Shown: one piece after another, positions 35,498-43,217 of the stretch
How the letters are laid out: every line of letters starts with the position of its first letter
Numbering within the stretch: position 1 is the first letter of the stretch
DNA from: Anaerolineae bacterium
Lineage (GTDB): Bacteria > Chloroflexota > Anaerolineae > Aggregatilineales > Phototrophicaceae
DNA length: 64,000 bases
Reading direction: 5' to 3'
Assembly: GCA_022841825.1 (NCBI GenBank)
Contig: JALHQT010000001.1
Location: 1,054,001-1,118,000 of the forward strand
Notes under the pieces: model-generated
What the model saw: only the letters and a program-made list of their open reading frames with translations
Told to the model about the DNA's origin: nothing
Database searches by the model: none
Position numbers and translations under genes: made by a program

Positions 35498-36314
35498 GAC
35501 TCTGGCGGATCTGCGGCGCGCTCAGGACGGCTTCGAGCGCGCCGCCTCCCACTGCCAGCGCCTTGTCGGAAATCGTGAAACAGTGCCGCCGCTCGGCGCG
35601 CGGGTCAAGATCGCCAATCTTCATATGGGGTGTCACGGGCACCTGTTCATGCAGAATGCCGCGCAGGACGCCCGCGAACGCAGCGCGGATGGGATGACCG
35701 CTCACCTCGGCAATGACAGCATCCTTCGGCACCATATCCCCTATCGCAAAGTGAGCACGTAAAGACCCGGCTGAGGGCGCGCGCAGGACTCGCGAATACG
35801 TCTGCCCAACCATGACGCCCGGCTCACCCGTATCCGGCTCCGCACCACCCTGCCAGATGACCCGACCGAGGTCATGTCCGCGATTGGTTTCGATCACCGC
35901 ATGGCAATCCGTTCCTGCCACGTATCCGGGACCCAACGCGATCACCAATGGCGCATCACCCATACCTGTGCCGGCATTGCGCTTCTCGATGCGCGCATCG
36001 ATCACGATCTGAGGTTGCCAGTGTGCGATGCTTTCGCCTGCCGGATCGACCAATACCGGCACACAGCCTGCCGCGAGCAATTCGTCTACTTCATGGATGT
36101 CCCGCACCCGCTGCGCACACAGACCCTCAATTTCGATACTGCTGCTGAACACTGCCTCGCCGAAACAGACCGCGCGGCGCACGAAGGTCGGCAAATCGCG
36201 CTCCAGCGCGATCACCGGCAGCCCCGCGCGGGCGAGGCGATAGATGACCCCGCTGCCGAGGTCGCCGCCGCCGCGCACGACCACGCGCAGATGTGAAAAG
36301 ATTGTATTCATCAT
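35466..36314 (-). CDS. yqeB: YqeB family protein, molybdenum hydroxylase accessory
   Basis: 282 residues from the ATG at 36314; a TTG at 36323 is the other option. A Rossmann-like N-terminus (V-R-G-G-G-D-L-G-S-G-V) resembles XdhC-type chaperones; later G-P-G-Y-V-A-G-T-D-C-H-A-V-I-E-T-N-R-G-H is the family hallmark of the EF2563/YqeB selenium-dependent molybdenum hydroxylase system protein. A C-terminal lipoyl-like segment includes A-P-S-A-G. It follows the molybdopterin subunit gene after 12 bp and is the last gene of that operon. Confidence 0.88.
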   Translation of the reverse strand: MMNTIFSHLRVVVRGGGDLGSGVIYRLARAGLPVIALERDLPTFVRRAVCFGEAVFSSSIEIEGLCAQRVRDIHEVDELLAAGCVPVLVDPAGESIAHWQPQIVIDARIEKRNAGTGMGDAPLVIALGPGYVAGTDCHAVIETNRGHDLGRVIWQGGAEPDTGEPGVMVGQTYSRVLRAPSAGSLRAHFAIGDMVPKDAVIAEVSGHPIRAAFAGVLRGILHEQVPVTPHMKIGDLDPRAERRHCFTISDKALAVGGGALEAVLSAPQIRQSLSRSPLPEAG

Positions 36315-36326
36315 GAGGGACAAGTG

Positions 36327-38540
36327 TCAGGCATTCATGCCGCCCGCGCGTAACCCGGCGACCACGCGATCCGGGGTCAACGGCAGATCATTGAACCAGA
36401 TGCCCGTCGCGTCATGCACCGCTGCGACCAGCGCGGGCGCAAATGGCATCATCGGCATCTCAGCCATCCCGCGCGCGCCGTAAGGACCGATGGGATCTGC
36501 GTATTCGAGGACCACCGACTTGACCTCTGGCGGCATGTCGTAGACGGTCGGGATGAGGTACGTTGAGAGATATGGGTTGAGAATTCGTCCCTCTTTGCTG
36601 ACCAAATGCTCCATGATGGTATAGCCCATCGCCTGGGCGACCGCCCCTTCGATTTGCCCCTGCACCATCATCGGATTGATCGCCCTGCCAACATCGTTGG
36701 CGCTGATGACGCGCAGCACATGGATAAGCCCGGTTTCGACATCCACTTCGACTTCCACGCCCTGGGCGCAGTAGCCGTAGGCGAAGTTGGGCTCCGCCTT
36801 GCCCGTCATGGGGTCATATGGGGTCGTCTTGGGCGGTCGGTACTGAAATGTCGCTATCGCCGGGCGCTCTTCGTTTTGCCACTGGGCAAGCGCGCGTTCC
36901 GCCGCGCCTTTGATGGCATTCCCCGCCATAAACGTCATGCGCGACGCCGATGCGCTGCCCGCTGTCTTCGTCTCGGCGGTGTCGTGACCGATCAGTCTGA
37001 CTTTGTCGAGCGGCACCCCGACCGCCTCCGCTGCGATCTGCACGAAGACCGTATGCGCGCCCTGCCCAACATCAGCGCCACCCTCGCGCACGATCACCTG
37101 CTCGATCTCACTCGCGCCATACAACTCCACCGTCGCCCAGTTCTGCTCCGGAAAACCAAAACTGTAACCGACGTTCTTGAAGCCGCAGGCAAAACCAACG
37201 CCTCGTCGAAGATAGCGCGCTGATCCGACGCCAACGGACGGCGGCTGCCAACGTCCGTCCGCACGCACCCAGCCGCTCTCCTCGGCGCATTTCTCGATCA
37301 CCTGCGGCATCGTCACCCCTGCGGGCAGCGGCGTACCGACGGAAAGATGGCTGCCTTCATGGATCGAATTCTTCAGGCGGATGGCTACCGGGTCGATGCC
37401 GAGCGCCTCCGCCAGCCGGTTGATCATCGACTCGGCAGCGAATGCCGCCTGCGGTCCACCGAAACCACGAAATGCACCGGTGGGGATATTGTTGGTCGCC
37501 ACCGCGTAAGTGTCAGTGTGTACATTCTCGCACTCGTAGGGTCCTGTAGCCATCAGGTTCGCGTTGGCGAGCACTTTGGTCGAAGTGTAATTGTAGGGAC
37601 CCCCATCGCCGACCACTTCTGCCTGCATCGCTGTGATCACGCCGTCCTTGCGCGCGCCCCACCTCAGCTTCAGGTGGATTGGGTGACGTTTGTGGTGGTA
37701 GCGGATCGACTCTTCACGACTCCAAATGATCTTGACCGGACGACGCAGCTTCCATGCCGCAAGCGCCAACACGATCTGCACACTCATGTCCTCGCGCCCG
37801 CCGAATGCCCCGCCAATCGCCGGGTAAATGACGCGAACTTCGTCCTCTGGCAGCCCCAGGGCATGGGCGATCAAGTGCTGGTCTTCGTGCGTCCACTGAC
37901 CCGCCACGACAACTGTCACTCGCCCCTGGTCGTCGATATAGCCGAGACCTGCTTCTGGCTGGAGATAAGCATGTTCCTGATAGCCCGTGCTGAATGTCTC
38001 CTCGATGATGACATCGGAAGCCGCCCACCCCGCCGCCATATCGCCCTTACGTATGCGATAGTGGACGAATATGTTCTCCGGGTAGCGTTCAAGGAGCTGC
38101 GGCGCGCCGGGTTTCATGGCTTCATACGGGTCGAAGACGGGCGGAAGGTCTTCATACTCGATCTCGATAAGCTGAACGGCTTCGGCGGCGATTGCCTCGC
38201 TGTCGGCGATGACCAGCGCCACATTGTCCATATAGCAGCGCACGACGTCAGCGCCGGGCATCGAACTGCCGGGACCACACAATACGGGCTGATCTTTCGT
38301 CACCAACCCGTACTCATTAACCGGGACATCCTTCGCTGTGATCACCCCATGAACACCCGGCAGCGCCTCCGCGCGGCGCGTATCGATGGAGACGATCCGT
38401 GCATGAGCGCGGTCGCTGAAGCGCATCTTCATCCAGAGCTGCCCCGGCATGTCGATATCGCCCGGATAGGGCGTCTCGCCCGTGACTTTCCCGACCGCAT
38501 CCAGGCGCTGGATGCTCTGACCCACAGCGATTGACTTCAT
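36327..38540 (-). CDS. Xanthine dehydrogenase family, molybdopterin-binding subunit
   Basis: 737 residues. Molybdenum-site motifs are present: G-G-A-F-G-G-R-E-D, G-A-F-R-G-F-G-G-P-Q with the substrate Arg, and near the C-terminus G-A-R-G-M-A-E with the catalytic Glu. It hydroxylates N-heterocycles or aldehydes in complex with FAD and 2Fe-2S domains. The start at 38540 was chosen because family members begin close to S-x-x-R-x-D-A-x-x-K-V-T-G. With YqeB and YqeC-MocA in the region a selenium-dependent type is possible; a purine substrate is suggested only weakly by the PNP gene 6 kb away. Confidence 0.93.
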   Translation of the reverse strand: MKSIAVGQSIQRLDAVGKVTGETPYPGDIDMPGQLWMKMRFSDRAHARIVSIDTRRAEALPGVHGVITAKDVPVNEYGLVTKDQPVLCGPGSSMPGADVVRCYMDNVALVIADSEAIAAEAVQLIEIEYEDLPPVFDPYEAMKPGAPQLLERYPENIFVHYRIRKGDMAAGWAASDVIIEETFSTGYQEHAYLQPEAGLGYIDDQGRVTVVVAGQWTHEDQHLIAHALGLPEDEVRVIYPAIGGAFGGREDMSVQIVLALAAWKLRRPVKIIWSREESIRYHHKRHPIHLKLRWGARKDGVITAMQAEVVGDGGPYNYTSTKVLANANLMATGPYECENVHTDTYAVATNNIPTGAFRGFGGPQAAFAAESMINRLAEALGIDPVAIRLKNSIHEGSHLSVGTPLPAGVTMPQVIEKCAEESGWVRADGRWQPPSVGVGSARYLRRGVGFACGFKNVGYSFGFPEQNWATVELYGASEIEQVIVREGGADVGQGAHTVFVQIAAEAVGVPLDKVRLIGHDTAETKTAGSASASRMTFMAGNAIKGAAERALAQWQNEERPAIATFQYRPPKTTPYDPMTGKAEPNFAYGYCAQGVEVEVDVETGLIHVLRVISANDVGRAINPMMVQGQIEGAVAQAMGYTIMEHLVSKEGRILNPYLSTYLIPTVYDMPPEVKSVVLEYADPIGPYGARGMAEMPMMPFAPALVAAVHDATGIWFNDLPLTPDRVVAGLRAGGMNA

Positions 38541-38657
38541 GTCTGCCACGTCTCGTTTTCCGTCACAACTCAAAGCAAAATTGATGAAACGCCAGCCCGC
38601 GCAGATGCGAGGCTGTCAATGCAACTCCAGCGGTCGCCCACCGAGACATAGATCCCA

Positions 38658-39065
38658 TCAACGCTCACGGGGACGCCGTTTGGCATCTTCCTCACGCAGC
38701 GCTTTTCGATTTTCCTGAGCAATCCTGCGCTGGGATCGCTCCTTGCCCGCCTTGTATTTCAGCATGTCCTGACGCTGCTTCATCATATCGCTGTCCTTAA
38801 TATTGATCGCCTTCTTCGGCGCGAACAGCGCGACAAAAATCACACCAATCGACAAGAGGATCAGGAACAGGAACAACGAAACATAGACTTCGCCCTGCAA
38901 CCCCGGCAAGCGACGCAGCAGTCCTTGCAGCTCCAAAGGCAGAATCGCCATGACCGAAGGTCCCACGACCCAACTGATCACCCCAAGAGCGACGGCAAGG
39001 ATAAAGCCCATAACGGGCCACAACACGCGACTCTGTCGCTTCTCATACATGCGAACCTGTGACAT
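38658..39065 (-). CDS. Small two-helix membrane protein inside the molybdenum hydroxylase operon
   Basis: 135 residues: two membrane helices (about residues 16-40 and 60-82), then a basic, Lys/Arg/Gln-rich cytoplasmic tail of about 50 residues. SD GGAGGG lies seven bases before the ATG at 39065. It lies 18 bp after the FAD/2Fe-2S subunit gene and 117 bp before the molybdopterin subunit gene, so it is transcribed with them. No function is recognised; it could anchor the enzyme at the membrane or be an unrelated insertion. Confidence 0.7.
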   Translation of the reverse strand: MSQVRMYEKRQSRVLWPVMGFILAVALGVISWVVGPSVMAILPLELQGLLRRLPGLQGEVYVSLFLFLILLSIGVIFVALFAPKKAINIKDSDMMKQRQDMLKYKAGKERSQRRIAQENRKALREEDAKRRPRER

Positions 39066-39083
39066 GACCATTCCCTCCGCAGA

Positions 39084-40487
39084 TTAAGACTGTGACGCCC
39101 GTCTGAAAGCATCGATGATCTTATAATACCCGGTACATCGGCAAAGATTCCCTGAGATACTTTGTTGAATCTGTGGATCGGTGGGATGCGGGTGTTCCTC
39201 CAGGAGTTTCGCGCCCGCCATGATGAAGCCCGGCGTACAGTAGCCGCACTGCACAGCGCCGCATTCGACAAATGCCGACTGGATCGGATGAAGATTACCT
39301 TCTTCTGCCAGCCCCTCAACCGTGACAACCTCTGCGCCGTGCACGCGCGGCGCGGGAACCATGCACGCCATCACTGCCGCGCCATCCAAGAACACCGTGC
39401 ATGCACCACATTCGCCCTCTGCGCAGCCCTCTTTCGTGCCGGGCATCCCGCAGTCTTCACGCAGAAAACGTAGTAACGACTTATGCTGTCCGGTCGCGAC
39501 CGTGCGTGCCTCGCCGTTAATGACGGTCACTATCGGCTGCGAGATCGTATGTTCGCTCGAAGAGGCAAGTGCCCCGTGCCCTTCGTGAACGCCCCATAGC
39601 TGCGCGGGGTCATCAGGATAGCCCTGAGCTTCTTCACCAGCCGCCAAACGACGCAGCGCACGCGCCACCAGCACACGCACCATTTCGGTACGATACTCCG
39701 CCGTGGCACGAATGTCATCTATCGGCGCGGGGGTCGCCGCCGCTAGACGTGCCGCTTCCACGATTACGTCTTCGCTCAAGCGCCTGCCCTGCAAATACGC
39801 CTCAGCCGTCGGAGCATGGATGATGGTCGGTGCGACACTCCCCAGGGTGATTCGAGCGCTCTGGATGGCATCGCCCGCAAACGAGAGGACAACCGCGACA
39901 TTGATGACTGCAATCGCCTGAGCGCGGCGCAGTCCCAGTTTGATGAAGACACCGCGCTCGTCGGTACCCAGTGCTGGGAAGGTGATGGCGGTCAACAGTT
40001 CGTCCGGACGCATGACCGTGCGGCGCAGCCCTGTGTAGAATTCACGCAAATGCACGGTACGCTCGCCCTCGACCGACGCCAGCGTGACCGACGCCTCCAG
40101 CGCCATCAACGGCGTAATCGTGTCATTTGCGGGCGATGCGGTGATCAGGTTGCCCGCGACTGTAGCGCGGTTGCGGATTTGCGGCGCGCCAACTTCCCAG
40201 CACGCCTGCGCCAAAGGGAGTGCCCGCGACTTTGTGATGGGATTGACGACGACCTGATTATGAGTCGTGAGCGCGCCGAGCCGCACATCGCCACCGCGCA
40301 GCGAGATCTCGTTCAAACCGGGCACGCGCGAAATGTCGATGAGAATTTCTACGCCCTTACGCGCTCCGCGTTCGAGTTCCAGCAGGATATCCGTACCGCC
40401 AGCGATGACCCGCGCATGCTCACGATGTTCGTGCAGGAGTTCCAACGCCTGAGCGAGCGATGTGACATTAAAGTAGCGTTCCCACAT
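39084..40487 (-). CDS. Xanthine dehydrogenase family, fused FAD-binding and [2Fe-2S] subunit
   Basis: 467 residues. Residues 1-285 form the FAD domain (A-G-G-T-D-I-L; G-A-P-Q-I-R-N-R-A-T-V-A-G-N), normally XdhB or CoxM. Residues about 315-467 form the iron-sulfur subunit: plant-type ligands C-x4-C-x2-C in G-C-A-E-G-E-C-G-A-C-T and the second cluster in C-G-Y-C-T-P-G and C-R-C-T-G-Y. Usually two separate chains; here joined by a Pro/Glu-rich linker. ATG 40487 gives the expected M-W-x-x-Y-F start. First gene of the four-gene operon with the membrane protein, molybdopterin subunit and YqeB. Confidence 0.93.
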   Translation of the reverse strand: MWERYFNVTSLAQALELLHEHREHARVIAGGTDILLELERGARKGVEILIDISRVPGLNEISLRGGDVRLGALTTHNQVVVNPITKSRALPLAQACWEVGAPQIRNRATVAGNLITASPANDTITPLMALEASVTLASVEGERTVHLREFYTGLRRTVMRPDELLTAITFPALGTDERGVFIKLGLRRAQAIAVINVAVVLSFAGDAIQSARITLGSVAPTIIHAPTAEAYLQGRRLSEDVIVEAARLAAATPAPIDDIRATAEYRTEMVRVLVARALRRLAAGEEAQGYPDDPAQLWGVHEGHGALASSSEHTISQPIVTVINGEARTVATGQHKSLLRFLREDCGMPGTKEGCAEGECGACTVFLDGAAVMACMVPAPRVHGAEVVTVEGLAEEGNLHPIQSAFVECGAVQCGYCTPGFIMAGAKLLEEHPHPTDPQIQQSISGNLCRCTGYYKIIDAFRRASQS

Positions 40488-40547
40488 ACCGATGCAGCTT
40501 TCGTCTCTACGACTCATCAGGGTAGAAATTGTAACGCAGCGACGGGG

Positions 40548-41201
40548 TTAAATCGAACGAAGCGCCCGCATCAATACCGCAATCCCATCTGGGGCTCGTA
40601 CATCGTGCTGACTGCTGTCGAACTCCACGATCGGCACTTGCCTACTGCGAAAATGTGCCAGCATATCCTCAGTGAACATCGCGATAGGCATCACGTAATC
40701 CGGAGTGTGCCCCGCTAACTCAAAGTCACGCCCGCGCGTCCATAAACGATCCAACGCGATGTCCAGCGTTGGGTTGACGTAGACGATCTCGGTCGGCTCA
40801 GGATAGACATACTGCGCGTCCATCATCGCGGTCAGCGTCTCGTAGAGCGCGTACTCGTCCGGTGTCACCAGCCCATGCTCGCGCATGTAGCGTGCGTAAA
40901 CGTGCTTGTTGGTCGGTGCGCCCGCGTCGATGACGACCATCGGCTCGACAGGATCGCCTTTCAGCAGCGCAAGCTGGCGCGGCATCTCTCGCAGCGTCCG
41001 TTCGTACTCGCGGACATATTGCAGGTAGTAGTAGGTCTGGCAGGTAAACGCCCAGCGCGCACGATCCTGTGCGTAAAGCGGCAGGAACGGATTCTCGTCG
41101 AACGGCTCGCGCACCAGCGGCGCGCCGAGCGCCGATGCGAGTGCGCGCGCGACCGTCGTCTTACCCGCGCCGATGCCGCCGAAGACAAAGATAGCCCTCA
41201 T
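40548..41201 (-). CDS. Deoxynucleoside kinase-like P-loop protein
   Basis: 217 residues. Walker A G-G-I-G-A-G-K-T-T is at residues 8-16; R-E-P-F-D-E-N-P-F-L follows, the E-x-x-x-x-N-P-F-L pattern of deoxynucleoside kinases, and later D-R-L-W-T-R-G-R-D-F-E is lid-like. The usual D-R-S motif is replaced by V-I-D-A-G-A, so the substrate may differ. It would phosphorylate a (deoxy)nucleoside with ATP. It is five bases downstream of a metallophosphoesterase gene and probably co-transcribed with it. Confidence 0.75.
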   Translation of the reverse strand: MRAIFVFGGIGAGKTTVARALASALGAPLVREPFDENPFLPLYAQDRARWAFTCQTYYYLQYVREYERTLREMPRQLALLKGDPVEPMVVIDAGAPTNKHVYARYMREHGLVTPDEYALYETLTAMMDAQYVYPEPTEIVYVNPTLDIALDRLWTRGRDFELAGHTPDYVMPIAMFTEDMLAHFRSRQVPIVEFDSSQHDVRAPDGIAVLMRALRSI

Positions 41202-41206
41202 AACCG

Positions 41207-41869
41207 CTATTTCTCGCTCGCAGGCGGCGAACCAGTATCGCGGTGTTCGTGTGCGCCGTTGGGATGCACTTCGAGAAGGTAATAAGGATTGATATTGAGG
41301 ATGCGCGTGCGCTGGTATTCGGTCTCGACCGTCACACGGCGGTCATAGGTATGGACATGCCCGTGCAGCATATAGCGAGGGCGATACCAATCCATAAAGC
41401 GCAGAAATGCCTTGAAACCGATGTGTGCGCGGTCTTCCCCATCATGAATCTTATAGGCGGGTGAATGGGCAACGAACACATCAACAGCGCTCTTATGGAA
41501 CATCTTGCGAAGCTGCATACGCGGCATCATCCCCATCACCATGCGCTGCATCTCGCCTTCCGTGTATTGGATGTCACCCTGGTTATAACGGATCGACCCT
41601 TCAAGCCCGGCGAAAGCGATACCTTTGAACATCAGAATACGGTCGTGCAGATCTTCACCACCAGGCGGACGTTCTGCGTAGCCTTCATCGTGATTGCCGC
41701 GCACATAAAAGAGCGGCACGTTCAGCACGCTTGTGATGAAATCAAGGTAGGCAGAGGGCATATCTCCACAACTGACGACCAACTCGACATCATGATAGCG
41801 GCGGCGCAGATGTGCCGCATTTTCCATTTGGGAGACAACCGTATCACTGACACACAATATCTTGACCAC
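41207..41869 (-). CDS. Calcineurin-like metallophosphoesterase
   Basis: 220 residues from a GTG at 41869 with GAGG six bases upstream. Metal-site motifs: L-C-V-S-D (usually D-x-H, here D-T-V), V-S-C-G-D-M, V-R-G-N-H-D-E, A-H-S-P and H-G-H-V-H. Loss of the first-motif His is found in some family members. It is probably a cytoplasmic phosphodiesterase or phosphatase; the substrate is unknown. It pairs with the kinase-like gene. Confidence 0.85.
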   Translation of the reverse strand: MVKILCVSDTVVSQMENAAHLRRRYHDVELVVSCGDMPSAYLDFITSVLNVPLFYVRGNHDEGYAERPPGGEDLHDRILMFKGIAFAGLEGSIRYNQGDIQYTEGEMQRMVMGMMPRMQLRKMFHKSAVDVFVAHSPAYKIHDGEDRAHIGFKAFLRFMDWYRPRYMLHGHVHTYDRRVTVETEYQRTRILNINPYYLLEVHPNGAHEHRDTGSPPASEK

Positions 41870-41958
41870 GACTAGCCTCAATGCCCATTCAGGTGCCCTT
41901 TCGCCATTTAGGCAGCCTCTCGCTCACAGTTTCCCCCAGATTACCAGAAAACGAAAGC

Positions 41959-41989
41959 GCATTCCTGCCTGAACCCGTTCCAGGAATGC
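41959..41989. promoter_or_regulatory. Inverted repeat just upstream of the thi promoter
   Basis: Perfect 9-bp arms GCATTCCTG (41959-41967) and CAGGAATGC (41981-41989) with a 13-base spacer, ending three bases before the -35. It could be an operator or activator site, or a hairpin; no T-run follows. Confidence 0.45.
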
Positions 41990-41992
41990 AGA

Positions 41993-42021
41993 TTGACAGG
42001 CATTCACCAATCCGCTAGTGT
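41993..42021 (+). promoter_or_regulatory. Promoter of the thiamine transport operon
   Basis: Perfect -35 TTGACA (41993-41998), 17-bp spacer, -10 TAGTGT (42016-42021). Expected transcription start near 42028, a dozen bases before the TPP riboswitch. Confidence 0.65.
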
Positions 42022-42039
42022 ATGTCCAACAGCATAACA

Positions 42040-42128
42040 TGCGGGGGAGCTCGACGTATCGGGCTGAGAGGGTGTCTGACGGATACCGACCCACCAAACT
42101 TGAACCAGGTAATGCTGGCGTAAGGAGA
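42040..42128 (+). ncRNA. TPP (THI-box) riboswitch
   Basis: The conserved elements are in order: G-G-G-G-A-G-C (42044-42050), C-T-G-A-G-A-G (42064-42070) of the pyrimidine-sensor helix, a variable P3 arm, and T-G-A-A-C-C plus G-G-T-A-A-T-G-C-T-G-G-C-G-T-A (42101-42121) of the pyrophosphate-sensor side. The 3' end contains AAGGAGA (42122-42128), which is also the SD of the next gene ten bases on, so TPP binding likely blocks ribosome access. No terminator hairpin follows; control is probably translational. Confidence 0.93.
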
Positions 42129-42137
42129 GATTTGCTC

Positions 42138-43217
42138 ATGTCTAAAGCTATCCACATTCCCATATCCATATCTCGAATAATCGTTCCGACGATCTGCTTG
42201 CTACTGACCGCAGTTCTGGTTCGCGCTCAGGACCAGACCACCCTGATGCTCGTCACACACGACTCATTCAACGCGAGTGAAACGGTGCTTGCGCAGTTCC
42301 AGGAAGAGACTGGCATCACCCTTGAGATTATCCGCTTAGGTGACGCAGGAACCGTCGTCAACCAAAGCATTCTCAGCCGCGAAAACCCGTTGGGAGATGT
42401 CCTGTTTGGCGTGGACAACACCTTTCTGGGGCGCGCGCTGGATGCAGATCTATTCATCTCCTACGAGTCGCCGCTGATAGACACCGTCGCGGACGAGTTC
42501 AAACTCGACCCGGAATTCCGCGTCACTCCCATCAACTACGGCGATATTGCCCTCAACTATGACCGAAGCTACTTCGAAGAAAACGACCTTGAACTGCCCT
42601 CATCCCTGCAAGATCTGACACTGCCCGCTTACCGCAGCCTGTTGGTGGTGCAAAATCCTGCGACTTCGTCACCGGGTCTCGCGTTCCTGCTGCTCACCAT
42701 CATGCAGTTCGGCACCGACGGCGACTACACCTACCTGGACTACTGGCAGGATCTCGTCGCCAACGATATCTACATCTCGGATGATTGGACAGACGCCTAC
42801 TACAACCAGTTCAGCGGCAGCGCAGGCAGCCTGGGCACGCGCCCGCTGGTCGTCAGCTATGCCAGCAGCCCACCTGCGGAGGTCTATTTCGCCGATCCGC
42901 AACCGGAAGTGGCGCCTACCGGCAGCATCGTGGCAGACGGCATGGTGTTCCGGCAGATCGAGTTCGCGGGCATCCTCCAGGGTACAGACAACATCGAGGG
43001 CGCAAAGCAGTTCATCGACTTTCTGTTGAGCATGCCATTCCAGGAAGACATGCCGCTGCAAATGTTCGTTTTCCCTGTCAATCCAGAGGCAGCGCTGCCC
43101 GAGGTGTTTACGCAATACGCCCTGCTTCCTCAAGCACCCATGATGATGGACAGCGGCGAAATCGATGAAAACCGGGAAGCGTGGCTGCAGGAATGGGTCG
43201 AAACGGTCATTCGCTGA
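42138..43217 (+). CDS. thiB: Thiamine ABC transporter substrate-binding protein
   Basis: 359 residues. The signal peptide covers about residues 1-31 (hydrophobic run ending V-R-A-Q). The mature part is a periplasmic-binding fold with T-H-D-S-F near its start, D-V-L-F-G-V-D-N-T-F and V-S-Y-A-S-S-P-P-A-E, matching TbpA/ThiB-type proteins. A longer in-frame start at 42018 would run through the riboswitch and is rejected; the ATG at 42138 follows the riboswitch-embedded SD. First gene of the thiamine importer operon. The ligand could be thiamine or a pyrimidine precursor, as the riboswitch only shows TPP control. Confidence 0.92.
   Translation: MSKAIHIPISISRIIVPTICLLLTAVLVRAQDQTTLMLVTHDSFNASETVLAQFQEETGITLEIIRLGDAGTVVNQSILSRENPLGDVLFGVDNTFLGRALDADLFISYESPLIDTVADEFKLDPEFRVTPINYGDIALNYDRSYFEENDLELPSSLQDLTLPAYRSLLVVQNPATSSPGLAFLLLTIMQFGTDGDYTYLDYWQDLVANDIYISDDWTDAYYNQFSGSAGSLGTRPLVVSYASSPPAEVYFADPQPEVAPTGSIVADGMVFRQIEFAGILQGTDNIEGAKQFIDFLLSMPFQEDMPLQMFVFPVNPEAALPEVFTQYALLPQAPMMMDSGEIDENREAWLQEWVETVIR

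Noticed and set aside
37347-38534. A 395-codon plus-strand frame opposite the molybdopterin subunit
   Set aside because: Mirror frame of a strongly conserved gene, no family features.
42018-42137. A 40-codon N-terminal extension of thiB
   Set aside because: It would translate the TPP riboswitch; the real start has its own SD and is followed by a signal peptide.
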